From contig CP036272.1 of the NCBI GenBank assembly GCA_007745635.1, positions 1,189,700 to 1,253,699 of the forward strand: a DNA stretch of 64,000 bases, in the 5' to 3' direction. The stretch comes from Stieleria bergensis. Its GTDB lineage: Bacteria; Planctomycetota; Planctomycetia; Pirellulales; Pirellulaceae. A model generated the notes under the pieces. The model was not told the DNA's origin, ran no database searches, and worked only from the letters and a program-made list of their open reading frames with translations. Shown in pieces: positions 47,356 through 58,724 of this stretch. The position numbers and the translations under genes are program-made. How positions within the stretch are numbered: the first letter of the stretch is position 1; every line of letters starts with the position of its first letter.

Positions 47356-48102
47356 ATGTCAGATAAAGTTCATTTACCAACACCGAAGCGTCGCCAGCAG
47401 GCTCGTGCTCAAGGACGAGTTGCCAAGTCCAAGGAATTGGTGTCAGCCGGTGGCCTGTTGGCGCTCACGCTGATGCTATGGTTTGTCGCGCCAGAGATTG
47501 CGGATCGAGCCAGTGCCAGCATTCGGCAAGTGACACAATCGCCAGCGATGATCCGCGCCGACGGTGAAGCCATTTATCAGCTGTTGATTGCCGCGGCCTT
47601 TTCGGGATTGATGATGCTGGTCCCCTTGGCGTTAGCGATGATGCTGGGGTCGGTTTGTTTGAGTGTGTTGCAAACCGGTCCGATGTTTACGCCAGCAAAG
47701 TTACAACCATCTTGGCAGCGAGTGTCTCCATTAGCGGGTTTGCGTTTGATGTTTTCGGCGCGACGTTTGTTCGCTGTGGCATTGGCTGGATTCAAGTTAC
47801 TGGTGATGTTGGCCGTTGCCGGTTTGATGATCCAAGGCAAACTGCAGCAGCTTGCCATGCTGGGTGGTTTGCCACTGGTCGAGATCGCCGCCACGATCTT
47901 TCAACTCGTGCTGGAGTGTGGTGTCTGGTTTGGGCTAACGCTGTTGATGTTGGCAGCGGCAGACTATGGCATCGCTTGGTGGCAGCATCAGCAAGACTTG
48001 ATGATGAGTGAACAAGAGTTGCGTGAAGAGTTACGAAACGAAGAAGGTCCCCGCGGCCAGCAAGTCGCCAGGTCCCAGCCGGTGCAGGCGCTGGCTGAAT
48101 GA
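47356..48102 (+). CDS. flhB: FlhB, membrane domain only (no NPTH domain)
   Basis: 248 residues; complete FlhB proteins are ~350-380. The N-terminus KVHLPTPKRRQQARAQGRVA, then AKSKEL, and the four membrane segments fit FlhB. The last part, WWQHQQDLMMSEQELREELR, then NEEGPRGQQVARSQPVQALAE, is the linker that in full FlhB leads to the cytosolic domain with the self-cleaving NPTH. Here the frame stops at TGA 48100-48102 before that domain. No NPTH is found in the other frames of the next 500 bases, so this is not a simple frameshift. FlhB-C governs the switch from hook to filament export, so either another protein supplies that part or the export switch differs. Confidence 0.9.
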   Translation: MSDKVHLPTPKRRQQARAQGRVAKSKELVSAGGLLALTLMLWFVAPEIADRASASIRQVTQSPAMIRADGEAIYQLLIAAAFSGLMMLVPLALAMMLGSVCLSVLQTGPMFTPAKLQPSWQRVSPLAGLRLMFSARRLFAVALAGFKLLVMLAVAGLMIQGKLQQLAMLGGLPLVEIAATIFQLVLECGVWFGLTLLMLAAADYGIAWWQHQQDLMMSEQELREELRNEEGPRGQQVARSQPVQALAE

Positions 48103-48396
48103 GCATGCCGACTGGCAGCTTCAGCTCGATGGTGTGAGCGTGGGTTTTGCGTCTTATCTATTCTGCGTCACGTCGATTGTGGGGCTGTTCTGCCGTGGAT
48201 CGTTAACCTTCCTGGTTCGCGGCTCCGATGCGTCCGGGGTTCGGGCGAACCTGATCGATGCTTGCAGTGTCGGTTGAGTGATGGGTGGTCTTGGGCGTTG
48301 GCAAGGGCTTGGCGTGCATGCCGCCATCGCAAGATTCTTGATGCAAAGTGCGAAACCCGCTTGACGATTTGCGGGCTTTTGATCTAGGCTGTTGAC
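48103..48396. other. Gap between flhB and the leu leader
   Basis: 294 bases. No FlhB C-terminal remnant, no gene and no strong terminator are seen. The promoter for the leu leader must be in the right half; no convincing hexamer pair was identified. Confidence 0.5.
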
Positions 48397-48498
48397 ATGA
48401 ACCAAGCGTTGCGACTTCGAAACGAAATTCTCCTACTCCTTCCATTGCTAGCCAGCGGGAAGACGAGGGTTTCTACGCATCGCTTGACGGGCTGCTAA
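48397..48498 (+). CDS. leuL: Leucine-rich leader peptide of leuA
   Basis: 33 codons, ATG 48397 to TAA 48498. Nine codons are Leu, and 48430-48450 reads CTC CTA CTC CTT CCA TTG CTA, six Leu in seven codons (peptide ILLLLPLL), using mixed and partly rare Leu codons. It is a typical leader for transcription attenuation: a ribosome short of Leu-tRNA would stall in the run. It is followed by an intrinsic terminator at 48526-48559 and, 170 bases after its stop, by leuA. No strong Shine-Dalgarno is visible. Its job is to sense leucine, not to make a useful protein. The chance of such a run falling by accident exactly before leuA and a terminator is low. Confidence 0.85.
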   Translation: MNQALRLRNEILLLLPLLASGKTRVSTHRLTGC

Positions 48499-48531
48499 CG
48501 CGGCCGACCAACCGAACAAACGCAAAAACCC
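48467..48531 (+). promoter_or_regulatory. Possible antiterminator pairing in the leu leader
   Basis: GGGTTT at 48467-48472, 16 bases after the Leu run, is complementary to AAACCC at 48526-48531, the 5' arm of the terminator. A ribosome stalled at 48430-48450 would leave GGGTTT free to form this pairing and so block the terminator. With only 6 bp this is a modest stem; additional pairs may exist. Confidence 0.55.
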
Positions 48532-48559
48532 GAGTCTTCCCTGAGGCTCGGGTTTTTTT
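48526..48559 (+). terminator. Attenuator terminator of leuA
   Basis: AAACCCGAG (48526-48534) pairs perfectly with CTCGGGTTT (48547-48555), with a 12-base loop, and the T-run extends to 48559 (seven Ts). It lies between the leader peptide stop (48498) and leuA (48669), with no coding gene that needs ending just upstream other than the leader. Confidence 0.92.
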
Positions 48560-48668
48560 GTGTTTGTTACCGGTCGTTTACCCGTCGTCGCATTGACCCA
48601 CATCGTTTCGTTTCTAACGTATCGTTTTCACTTCCAGTATTCCTTTACCCGTCCGGCAGGACATTGAC

Positions 48669-50240
48669 ATGGAACCACAGCAAACAGCCAATGCTGACAG
48701 CAAACCCGCTGCGGCTGACGCGTCCAATGAATCGCGTCATATTCGGATTTTTGACACCACGCTGCGTGACGGTGAGCAATCACCAGGGGCCAGCATGAAC
48801 CTCGCCGAAAAGCTGGAAGTGGCTTACGCACTCGAGAAACTTGGTGTGGACATCATTGAGGCCGGGTTCCCGATTGCTTCACCGGGCGACTTTGAGGCCG
48901 TTCAGCAGATTGCGCGTGCGATCAAGGGATCGACCATCTGTGGTCTCGCCCGTTGTAGTGAAAAGGACATTCTGCGTGCCGCCGATGCGGTTGAGCCAGC
49001 CGAGAAGTCTCGCATCCACGTCTTCTTGGCCACCAGTGCGATTCACCGCGAGTTCAAGCTGCGAATGACGCCGGATGAAATCGTCAAGCGAGCAGTCGAA
49101 GGCGTCAAGCTGGCCGTGAGCCGCTGCGAAGACGTCGAGTTTTCGCCCGAAGATGCCTGTCGTACCGAGCACGACTTCCTTTGCCGGGTTGTTGAAGCGG
49201 CGATCGATGCGGGGGCCACGACGATCAATGTTCCTGACACCGTTGGATACGTCACGCCGCAAGAGATTTATCAAATCTTTGACATGCTGCGCAATCGAGT
49301 GCCCAACATGGACAAGGCCATCTTAAGCACGCACTGCCACGATGACTTGGGCTTGGCCGTTGCCAACAGCATGTCCGCGGTCGCGGCAGGTGCCGGGCAG
49401 ATTGAGTGCACGATCAATGGGATCGGCGAACGAGCTGGCAACGCGGCGTTGGAAGAAGTCGTGATGGCGATGAAGACGCGCGGAGACTTCTATCGTTGCC
49501 ACACCAGCATCGATAGCAAACGATTGGTGCCAACGAGTCGCCTGGTTAGCAAAGTCACCGGCATCAGTGTGCAGCGCAACAAAGCCATTGTGGGACGCAA
49601 TGCCTTTGCACACGAATCAGGCATTCACCAAGATGGCATGCTGAAGGAACGCAGCACCTATGAAATCATGTCACCCGAAGAAGTTGGCATGGCGAAGACC
49701 GATTTGGTCCTGGGCAAGCACAGTGGACGCGCCGCGTTGGCCGATCGCGCTAAGACGCTGGGCGTTGAACTGGCCGGTGACGAACTGAAGAATGTCTTCG
49801 AACAGTTCAAAATCTTGGCCGATAAAAAGAAAGAGATCTACGATGGTGACATCATGGCTCTGATCCAACAACAGATCAGTACCAGTGACACTCAAGCGTG
49901 GACTTTGGTTGATTACGAAGTCACCAGTGCGATGGGCAAGACACCCAGCGTGAAGCTTACTCTGGGCAACGGTGGACAGGAAACCTCTGCCGTTGTGGCG
50001 CAGGGTGACGGCCCCATTGATGCCGCGTTTTGGGCTGTCGAGCAAATCACCGGTGTTGAGGTGATTTGCAAGGACTATCGGGTTCGCAGTGCAACCTTGG
50101 GCCGAGATGCCATTGGTGAAGTCAATCTAGAAGTTGAGCACAAGGGCCGCCTGTATCGCGGCGTCGGCGTCAGCACCGACAGTGTCGAAAGCACGATCTT
50201 GGCCATGCTTAACGCGATCAACCGAATCGCTGCCGAGTAA
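48669..50240 (+). CDS. leuA: 2-isopropylmalate synthase
   Basis: 523 residues. It joins acetyl-CoA and 2-ketoisovalerate in the first step of leucine synthesis. The catalytic TIM barrel has [20 protein letters not shown] (~27-46), the metal-binding [10 protein letters not shown] (~219) and [22 protein letters not shown] is the flexible linker, and the C-terminal ~130 residues ([20 protein letters not shown] onward) form the LeuA allosteric domain that binds leucine. Thus feedback inhibition and attenuation probably act together. ATG 48669 has AGGA 9 bases before it. The isopropylmalate isomerase and dehydrogenase genes do not follow. Citramalate synthase is less likely given the length and motifs. 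Confidence 0.97.
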   Translation: MEPQQTANADSKPAAADASNESRHIRIFDTTLRDGEQSPGASMNLAEKLEVAYALEKLGVDIIEAGFPIASPGDFEAVQQIARAIKGSTICGLARCSEKDILRAADAVEPAEKSRIHVFLATSAIHREFKLRMTPDEIVKRAVEGVKLAVSRCEDVEFSPEDACRTEHDFLCRVVEAAIDAGATTINVPDTVGYVTPQEIYQIFDMLRNRVPNMDKAILSTHCHDDLGLAVANSMSAVAAGAGQIECTINGIGERAGNAALEEVVMAMKTRGDFYRCHTSIDSKRLVPTSRLVSKVTGISVQRNKAIVGRNAFAHESGIHQDGMLKERSTYEIMSPEEVGMAKTDLVLGKHSGRAALADRAKTLGVELAGDELKNVFEQFKILADKKKEIYDGDIMALIQQQISTSDTQAWTLVDYEVTSAMGKTPSVKLTLGNGGQETSAVVAQGDGPIDAAFWAVEQITGVEVICKDYRVRSATLGRDAIGEVNLEVEHKGRLYRGVGVSTDSVESTILAMLNAINRIAAE

Positions 50241-50406
50241 ACGCTGCTGAGTCAACTCGGTTCGTAGGGTGTCGTGCTTGCACGCACCATTGACATGGCA
50301 TCGCACCGTTAATCCGCAATCACGTGGATTTTCGGCTTCTGCACTGCCGGGCTCTAAGACCTTCAAAGCTGTCCCCGATCAGGTGCCCCGAAGAAACGTC
50401 CGGCCC

Positions 50407-50442
50407 GCCCGCCGAACGCCGCCCGCCGGACGCCGCCCGCCG
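50407..50442. repeat. Tandem repeat, 14 bp x 2.6
   Basis: GCCCGCCGAACGCC, GCCCGCCGGACGCC and GCCCGCCG follow one another. Intergenic, GC-rich. Confidence 0.85.
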
Positions 50443-50574
50443 TAGGTGTTCCACATGCGGTTTCGGGCCAGCCGAGCGTAGAGCTGCTGTCATCTGCAGC
50501 ACGGGCCTTCGCCAGAGGTTGCTCTGCCAGGTGTTGTCAGCGGCGCTGGTTCATTCAGCACGCCACAGGCTGCA

Positions 50575-50600
50575 AACGGCGCATGCTCGCATGCGCCGTT
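50575..50600. terminator. Possible bidirectional terminator hairpin
   Basis: AACGGCGCATGC (50575-50586) and GCATGCGCCGTT (50589-50600) form a perfect 12 bp stem around TC, between convergent genes. There is no T-run on either side beyond short TTG steps, so termination would be factor-dependent or weak. Confidence 0.4.
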
Positions 50601-50623
50601 GTTGGTGCTCCTCATTCACGCTG

Positions 50624-52330
50624 TCATTCGCTTGGCTTCTTGGGCTTTGATTCGTCGATCGGGAACTGCAGTTCGCCAGTCATTGGATCAGGCTTGAGAC
50701 GCATCGAGTCTTGGTCAGGAGTAAATTCTCCGTCACCGGTCAGCATTTGAATCTGCGATCCGGGTGTGTCTGGTCCACTGGGGTCTGCGGGGACTTCGCC
50801 GACAATGTTGCCGACGTCCAGTGGTTCGTCCTCGGTTTCCATTGCCAGGACATCATCGACAGCGCGGCCGGTCAGTTGAACGTCCGGCAGGCCCGCCGTG
50901 TCGATTTCGTTGTCGCTTGGCACCGGGTCGAGTTCCTCTGGTGGTTCGGTGCTGGCGGTGGCAACATAGGCGTTCACGTCAGGGACTTCTGCGGCTTCGG
51001 ACCAGTTGCCCGGTTCCCCTTGAGGCTGCTGAAACAGGCGATCGACGTTGCCACGCAGTACTTGATGCCCCAGTTCAATCGCACGTTCTTCGCTCCAGCC
51101 ATTCTCGCCGACGAATTGCTCTGCCAAAACGCCCGAGAGGATGCGGCGATACATGTCGAATTTGGGCAGGACGAATTCTAATTTATAAGCGTCGCTGTAA
51201 TAACCGATTTGCTTGCTGCGTGGAACGGCTTCCAGGCGGGCTGTCAGGTCGCGTTGGATGAACGAGGGCGTGTTGCTGTACCACCAGTGACCGTTGGTGA
51301 TCACGTTGGGAAAGATCCAGCTGTAGCTGACCAGTTCTTGGTTGGTCACACTGGCGAGAACCGAGACTGGAAACTTGACGCTGGGAAAGGCGTTGAACAG
51401 TTCGCGGTACTGAATCAGTGACACGCGGCTATCGTAAAGGTCCTGTCCCTGAAAGACGCCAGCGGGGTACACGCCGCGATTGACGCCGATCATCAAGTCA
51501 AATGGCAGTCGGAATTGGCTGCACAATTGGGCCAGTGTCCAGAAGACGAACTGAGAAAGCGTTTCAACACTGGAGGCGTTGCTGTTCAGGCCATTTTTGA
51601 GCACTTGGTCCAGTGCCGCCGCCGCTTCTGCATCGCTGATGTGAGTGGGAGCAAAGGTGGGCGGCAGCGAAATTGCGCAGGCTCGCGCTCCGTGGGCCAC
51701 AAAGTGCTCAAAGCGTTGTCGCAAGGCGTCTCGCAGGCTGCTGAGCGAACCGTTGAGCGACACGCCGCTACATGATTCCAGCCGCCGACGGACTTCGGGT
51801 TTGGCCAAATGAAAGACCAAGTCGTCGGTTCGCAAGCAGGGGATATAGGTGTTGGTATCGAAACCTTCCAATTCATCGTCGAAGTCGTTGGTCAAAAACA
51901 CTGCCTCGACGTTGCTTTGGTCAAGGATCTGCTGGGACCAATTTGGCGATGACATTTTGGTCTCGGCCGCGTCGTACAGTGCTTCCCAGTTGTTGCTGGT
52001 GATTTGATCGTCTTCAAAGCCAAAGAAGGTCTGGCAGAGATCGATCAGCCAGCCATAGTTGGCGGTGTTGCTAATGTTCTCTAAACCAAACACCAGTCGA
52101 CGCACGAGTTCCTGCGGACCGATATTGGGCTCTTCGATTTCCAGGCGCGGCATGCCAGCGGAATGAACCAGTTCGGTGTAATAGTGGTAGCCCAGAATGT
52201 CAGCCAGCGTTGTTGAGGCTGGGGCGTGCGGATTGATGTGCGTGTGAGGGTCGATCATGCGAATCGCGGAAATCGCCTGATAGATCGTTTCACGAGCCGA
52301 GGTGAGGTCACGCTGAGAATGAGAAACCAT
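50624..52330 (-). CDS. Uronate-isomerase-like protein with acidic C-terminal extension
   Basis: 568 residues. The N-terminal ~430 look like the glucuronate isomerase (UxaC) group of the amidohydrolase superfamily: MIDPHTHINPHAP holds the metal-binding His-x-His, and FDLMIGVNRGVYP, GQDLYDSR and the final metal-like region (GHWWYSNTPSFIQRDLTARL, then KQIGYYSDAYKLEFVLPKF) fit. The substrate could be a uronate or similar sugar acid; this is not proven. The last ~130 residues are acidic and Pro-rich (EPPEELDPVPSDNEIDTAGL), probably disordered, and not usual for the family. ATG 52330 (MVSHSQ) is chosen over a start 59 codons earlier because the enzyme domain begins there. Alone, divergent from the protease gene. 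Confidence 0.8.
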   Translation of the reverse strand: MVSHSQRDLTSARETIYQAISAIRMIDPHTHINPHAPASTTLADILGYHYYTELVHSAGMPRLEIEEPNIGPQELVRRLVFGLENISNTANYGWLIDLCQTFFGFEDDQITSNNWEALYDAAETKMSSPNWSQQILDQSNVEAVFLTNDFDDELEGFDTNTYIPCLRTDDLVFHLAKPEVRRRLESCSGVSLNGSLSSLRDALRQRFEHFVAHGARACAISLPPTFAPTHISDAEAAAALDQVLKNGLNSNASSVETLSQFVFWTLAQLCSQFRLPFDLMIGVNRGVYPAGVFQGQDLYDSRVSLIQYRELFNAFPSVKFPVSVLASVTNQELVSYSWIFPNVITNGHWWYSNTPSFIQRDLTARLEAVPRSKQIGYYSDAYKLEFVLPKFDMYRRILSGVLAEQFVGENGWSEERAIELGHQVLRGNVDRLFQQPQGEPGNWSEAAEVPDVNAYVATASTEPPEELDPVPSDNEIDTAGLPDVQLTGRAVDDVLAMETEDEPLDVGNIVGEVPADPSGPDTPGSQIQMLTGDGEFTPDQDSMRLKPDPMTGELQFPIDESKPKKPSE

Positions 52331-52712
52331 GTGAGCAATGCTTTGAGAAAGGGGCAGGCAAAATCGATGACGTGCGATTGTATTCGCAGCACCATGGCGG
52401 TGGGAATGACCGCGATCGCCGGTCGGATCGCGAATGATTGATTCCACGGCCACTGATTTTAGCAGCAGGTCTGAGCTTTTGTCGCCGCCCCACATCGGGT
52501 CTGGCACGCAGCCAGCCCCTGAGCGACCGGCATCGCCGATCCCCGCCTAAACCGCGCCAATCAACGTTTTGGGCTCCGATTTTGCGTGTTCTGCTCGGCA
52601 AAACGGTAGAAAAATGTGGAAATTTAGTTGCCATTACTAGAATGATAACTCGTACAATGATTTCCGTACTCGGGTGGTTGCACTGGACCGATAGATCGTC
52701 CAAAGCGTGTTG
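52331..52712. other. Intergenic between divergent isomerase-like and protease genes
   Basis: 382 bases with both promoters expected. TTGCCA (52628) and TACAAT (52653) face the protease with a 19 bp spacer, a weak candidate only. No gene is seen. Confidence 0.45.
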
Positions 52713-54281
52713 ATGCCCTCAAAGCGTTCGCTTTTCCATTCCTTTTTTGATTGCGAAAAGATGCCTCAGTTTCCTTTTCAAAACCCTTCAACGTCTCAGC
52801 CCGAGCGAACGTCGCTCACGGGCAACGATGAAGTGGTCGTGGAAACTGGATTTCAGCCGATGCCCCAGCAACAGCGGGAGGCCTTGTCGCCCGACCTGCG
52901 AATCGATGGTCCGCAATCGATCAGACCGCCTGTCTTGTCAGAGCTGCCTGTCTTGTCAGAGCTGCCTGAGTCGTCTGCATCACAAAACGATCCGCCCGCT
53001 GACGCTTCGTCTGATCAAGTGGAGCTCACGCAGGATCAGCCACAGCAAGCTCCCGAATTGAGCGACTCGCCTGCAAAGGCCAAGTCAAATCACAGTGCTC
53101 AGCAGTCTCGGCGAATCCAACAAGCCTCGCGAGGTGCTCTGATCGAATCCTTGCGGCAAGCGATGATCATGGTGGTGACCGTGGCTGTCTTGCTGGTCGC
53201 GGCAAAATTTGCATTGCCTGGAATTGTGGAGTCGGTGACGCACGCGTTCCGGCGTGGACAATTGCGAGCCCAGCACGAAGTCGCGTCTGCCTCGCTCCGC
53301 GATGTCTCATTGGATTCTCTGAGTCATGCTTACCAAATGGTCAGTGATGTGGCCGGTCCCAGTGTCGTGCACATTGATGTGCAGCGCCAGGACGTTGGCA
53401 AGCTGACCCAGTTGTCCAGGAACTCGTCCGGTGCACCTTCGATCTTGATTTCAGATCAGGGCAGTGGAGTGGTCGTGGACACCGATGGTTATCTGTTGAC
53501 CAATCGCCATGTGGTGATGGGCAGCCAGGTCATTGAGGTCACCCTGAGTGATGGGCGTCGCTGTAACGCTGATGTGATCGGGACCGATCCCGGGACGGAC
53601 TTGGCGCTTTTAAAGGTTGATGCCGATCATTTGATTCCCATTCGCTGGGGTGATAGCGAGGCCGTTGGGATCGGGTCGCCAGTCTGGGCCATCGGCAGTC
53701 CCTTTGGCTTGAACAGCACGGTCACCTTTGGCGTTTTAAGCGGCAAGCATCGGGTGGTCCGAGCGGACGATCAATACCAAGATTTCATGCAAAGCGACGT
53801 TGCCGTCAATCCTGGCAACAGCGGTGGTCCGCTGGTCGATGCGGCCGGCAGTTTGATTGGCATCAACACTGCCATCATCGGTGACACATACCAAGGCGTT
53901 AGCTTTGCGATTCCTAGTGAAATCGCGCATCGTGTTTACGATCAACTGCGAGCCAAAGGCAAGGTGTTGCGCGGGCATTTGGGAGTCACTTTGCTGGAGG
54001 TTCCCGATCAGCAATTGACCAGCAAGAGCCATCTGCTGCGAGGCGCTCTGGTTGGCTCGGTGGTCGGTACGGATTCACCTGCTGCTCTGGCTGGATTGCA
54101 AGTTGATGACATCATCACGCACGTCGATGGCGAGGCAATTCGTTCGGTGGTTCATTTGATCCAAGTGGTGGGGAATGCCATGGCGGGAACGAAAATCGAA
54201 GTGTCCATCGTCCGCAGCGGCCAGTCCATGAATTTTTCGGTGTTACTGGGAACCCGTCCTCCGGCGCTGGACTTTCGATAG
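52713..54281 (+). CDS. HtrA/DegP-like S1C serine protease with PDZ domain
   Basis: 522 residues. A Pro/Gln-rich cytosolic region (1-145) with a duplicated LPVLSE precedes one membrane helix (MIMVVTVAVLLVAAKFALPG, about 150-169). The trypsin-like domain holds the triad His266 (LTNRHVVMG), Asp296 (GTDLALLKV) and Ser370 (NPGNSGGPLVD). One PDZ domain follows (GHLGVTLLEVPDQQL, then LVGSVVGTDSPAALAGLQVD). It is probably a membrane-anchored quality-control protease acting outside the cytoplasm. Starts at GTG 52707, ATG 52713 or ATG 52761 (MPQFPF) are all possible; the last may be real because the preceding residues are not conserved. Monocistronic by context. Confidence 0.94.
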   Translation: MPSKRSLFHSFFDCEKMPQFPFQNPSTSQPERTSLTGNDEVVVETGFQPMPQQQREALSPDLRIDGPQSIRPPVLSELPVLSELPESSASQNDPPADASSDQVELTQDQPQQAPELSDSPAKAKSNHSAQQSRRIQQASRGALIESLRQAMIMVVTVAVLLVAAKFALPGIVESVTHAFRRGQLRAQHEVASASLRDVSLDSLSHAYQMVSDVAGPSVVHIDVQRQDVGKLTQLSRNSSGAPSILISDQGSGVVVDTDGYLLTNRHVVMGSQVIEVTLSDGRRCNADVIGTDPGTDLALLKVDADHLIPIRWGDSEAVGIGSPVWAIGSPFGLNSTVTFGVLSGKHRVVRADDQYQDFMQSDVAVNPGNSGGPLVDAAGSLIGINTAIIGDTYQGVSFAIPSEIAHRVYDQLRAKGKVLRGHLGVTLLEVPDQQLTSKSHLLRGALVGSVVGTDSPAALAGLQVDDIITHVDGEAIRSVVHLIQVVGNAMAGTKIEVSIVRSGQSMNFSVLLGTRPPALDFR

Positions 54282-54634
54282 CCTCTTTGGCAACTCGCCC
54301 CATTGCCATTGCGGCGGATGCGTGCCCCGGTCGTGCTGTTTCGACGACGGCTTGGGTGGTTCCTCGCACACCAATTGATGCAGCCTGTGTCACTCAGCCG
54401 TCTTGATCGTGACTCAAATGACTTGCGGGGTGGGGTCTTGCCTGTGCTGTGGCGAAATTGCCAGCGTTTCTAACTGATTGACAATCGAAATCACCGTGGG
54501 ACTGCTCTATACTTCCGTGATTCAGAATCACTGTTAGCAGGGTGCTCTCGCCGACCAGAGGCTGATTGCGAGCTCTCAACCTGCCTGCCACTTCAGGTGG
54601 CTGTTGCCTTCGAATATGACTTGAGATAGACGCC
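54282..54634. other. Intergenic upstream of the first SUMF1-like gene
   Basis: 353 bases, no gene seen. GAGAT just before GTG 54635 may serve as its ribosome site. No terminator with a T-run was found after the protease gene. Confidence 0.5.
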
Positions 54635-55825
54635 GTGAAAATGAAACCAATCACACTGTTGGCCGCCTTAATAGCCGTTTGTGCATTCTGTTTGGCTGGT
54701 TCAAACTGCCTCGTTTCGGCGGCTGAGCTTGCACCTGGACTGGCCAAGGAAAAGCCCGCTGAAGGTCCTTCCATCAAAGTGGACGAAAACCTTTACATGG
54801 TGCCCTACGATTTTCGCGTGCCAGGCACAGAGCAGGTCGTGGAAATGATCCCCGTGCCCGGCGGAGAGTTCATGATCGGTAGCCCCGAAACCGAAGCCGA
54901 TCGTCAAGAAGACGAAGGGCCTCAAGTACGTGTCACCGTTGATCCAATGTGGGTTGCCAAGACGGAAGTCAATTGGGCACTGTACAAGGAATTCATGGCC
55001 TTGTACGGAATCTTCAAAGAGTTTGAATCGTCCGGGAAGCGTTCGGTCACCGATGCAAACAAAGTCGATGCAATCACCGCGCCGACCGAATTGTATGAGC
55101 CAACATTCACCTACGAGTACGGCGAAGAAGATAGTCAACCCGCCGTGACCATGACGCAGTACTCAGCTCAGCAATTCACCAAGTGGCTCAGCCTGGTCAG
55201 CGGTCAACAGTACCGCCTGCCAACCGAAGCTGAATGGGAATACGCCGCTCGTGCTGGCACCACGACGGCCTACAGCTGGGGCGATGACGCAGGCGCGATC
55301 GACGACTACGCGTGGCACTTTGACAACAGTGATGAAGGCCAGGGAAAGGTGGGGACCAAGAAGCCCAACGCATTTGGTTTGCACGACATGCACGGGAACG
55401 TCGCCGAGTGGACTGTGAATGCTTACACCGAAAATGGCTACGCAGACTTTGCTGACAAGCAAGGCATTAACGCAACGGAAATGGTGGTTTGGCCTTCCTC
55501 GCCATCGCCGTGCGTCCTGCGTGGTGGTACTTGGGAATTTGATCCGGAAGACTTGCGAAGTGCCTCGCGCTTGGCATCGGATGACGAAGAGTGGAAAGCT
55601 GACGATCCAAACTATCCCCGAAGCCCCTGGTGGTTCACCAGTGATCCATCACGTGGGGTTGGCTTCCGCATCTTCCGTTCGTACAAGCCATTGGCCAAAG
55701 ACACGATCACCAAGTTCTGGGAACCACAAGCTGAAGACACCTTGTTGGATGTGAAGTCCCGGATTGATGGAGGTCGTGGCGGAATGGGATTGGTTGATCC
55801 CGAATTGCCAGCGGCTATCAAATAG
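54635..55825 (+). CDS. Secreted SUMF1/formylglycine-generating-enzyme-like protein A
   Basis: 396 residues. A signal peptide (PITLLAALIAVCAFCLAGSN, cleaved about residue 30) leads to an FGE-sulfatase fold: MIPVPGGEFMIGSPETEADR, VAKTEVNWALYKEF, YRLPTEAEWEYAARAG, GLHDMHGNVAEWTVN and VLRGGTWEFDPEDLRSASRL. In true formylglycine-generating enzymes the RGGSW region carries two catalytic cysteines; here that place reads EFDPED, without Cys, so sulfatase activation is unlikely. The fold is also used by lectin- or hydrolase-like proteins. The start is GTG 54635 or ATG 54641. It is a close paralog of the gene at 56370. Confidence 0.9.
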   Translation: MKMKPITLLAALIAVCAFCLAGSNCLVSAAELAPGLAKEKPAEGPSIKVDENLYMVPYDFRVPGTEQVVEMIPVPGGEFMIGSPETEADRQEDEGPQVRVTVDPMWVAKTEVNWALYKEFMALYGIFKEFESSGKRSVTDANKVDAITAPTELYEPTFTYEYGEEDSQPAVTMTQYSAQQFTKWLSLVSGQQYRLPTEAEWEYAARAGTTTAYSWGDDAGAIDDYAWHFDNSDEGQGKVGTKKPNAFGLHDMHGNVAEWTVNAYTENGYADFADKQGINATEMVVWPSSPSPCVLRGGTWEFDPEDLRSASRLASDDEEWKADDPNYPRSPWWFTSDPSRGVGFRIFRSYKPLAKDTITKFWEPQAEDTLLDVKSRIDGGRGGMGLVDPELPAAIK

Positions 55826-55894
55826 ACCAGGCGCTTGAGCCTCGTTTTGTTCCGCAAGACACTGCAACTCACGCAGTGCCACTGCAACTCACAC

Positions 55895-55938
55895 AGAGCC
55901 TTTGCAAACAAGATGTTTTGCAAAGGCTCTCTGTTTTT
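55895..55938 (+). terminator. Intrinsic terminator after SUMF1-like gene A
   Basis: AGAGCCTTTGCAAA (55895-55908) and TTTGCAAAGGCTCT (55917-55930) form a perfect 14 bp stem, followed by CTGTTTTT. It lies 70 bases after the stop and should keep the two paralogs in separate transcripts. Confidence 0.92.
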
Positions 55939-55970
55939 GGTTCTTCGTGCATTGGAGTGGCTGGTGGCGA

Positions 55971-56012
55971 GTGGCTGGTGGCTGGTGGCTGGTGGCTGGT
56001 GGCTGGTGGCTA
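55971..56012. repeat. Tandem repeat, 7 bp x 6
   Basis: GTGGCTG is repeated five times exactly and once with a final A, after two degenerate copies. Intergenic microsatellite-like tract, prone to slippage. Confidence 0.93.
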
Positions 56013-56369
56013 GAAAGTTTTTTACAGCGAAGGACGAAAGGAATTCAGCCCCACTGCTGTCGCCAGCCTGCAGAGGCTTCAAGTGATCGCCAGACGGTGG
56101 AACACAGAAGCTTTCCGGCAGCCACTCCTCGCCAGGCGGTAGAAGCGTGATCAATCATGTCGCAGCAAGTGATCTCCCTGCTGTGGCGAGCGTGGCGACT
56201 GAGAAAGCGGTAAGATGCCGCTTCGACTCGTTTGACGAATCTGCGTCACATTAGACGCCTTGATTCGGACCACTTCTGTCGCCAGAAGCCACTAAAATGC
56301 GTGAAGCACTTTTTGGGGGAAACTGAGTGGATTCCCCGTTCTGTTGTCTTCTATCTCTCGGAGGTCTCG

Positions 56370-57566
<1,197 letters not shown>

Positions 57567-57707
57567 GGATTTTTCATCCGCCGAGGGGCCCACGCCAGGG
57601 GTTCTTGGGGATCAGCCATTGGAAATCAAGGGGTTTCTGATTAGAACCTTTGACCGATAGATTGTGTCTGCATTTCGATCGTCACCCTCTAACCCACCCC
57701 CTGAATC

Positions 57708-58720
<1,013 letters not shown>

Positions 58721-58724
<4 letters not shown>

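Larger units (their letters stand above)
50241..50623. other. Gap between convergent leuA and the uronate-isomerase-like gene
   Basis: 383 bases. It contains a 14 bp GC-rich repeat (GCCCGCCGAACGCC type) at 50407-50442 and a perfect 12 bp palindrome at 50575-50600. No gene is seen. Confidence 0.6.
55826..56369. other. Gap between the two SUMF1-like paralogs
   Basis: 544 bases. It holds the terminator at 55895, a GTGGCTG repeat at 55971-56012 and, near the end, the GGAGG site of the second paralog. No gene is seen. Confidence 0.6.

Noticed and set aside
48103-48600. Frameshift as the cause of the short FlhB
   Set aside because: No NPTH-containing or FlhB-C-like text appears in the other two plus frames after the stop.
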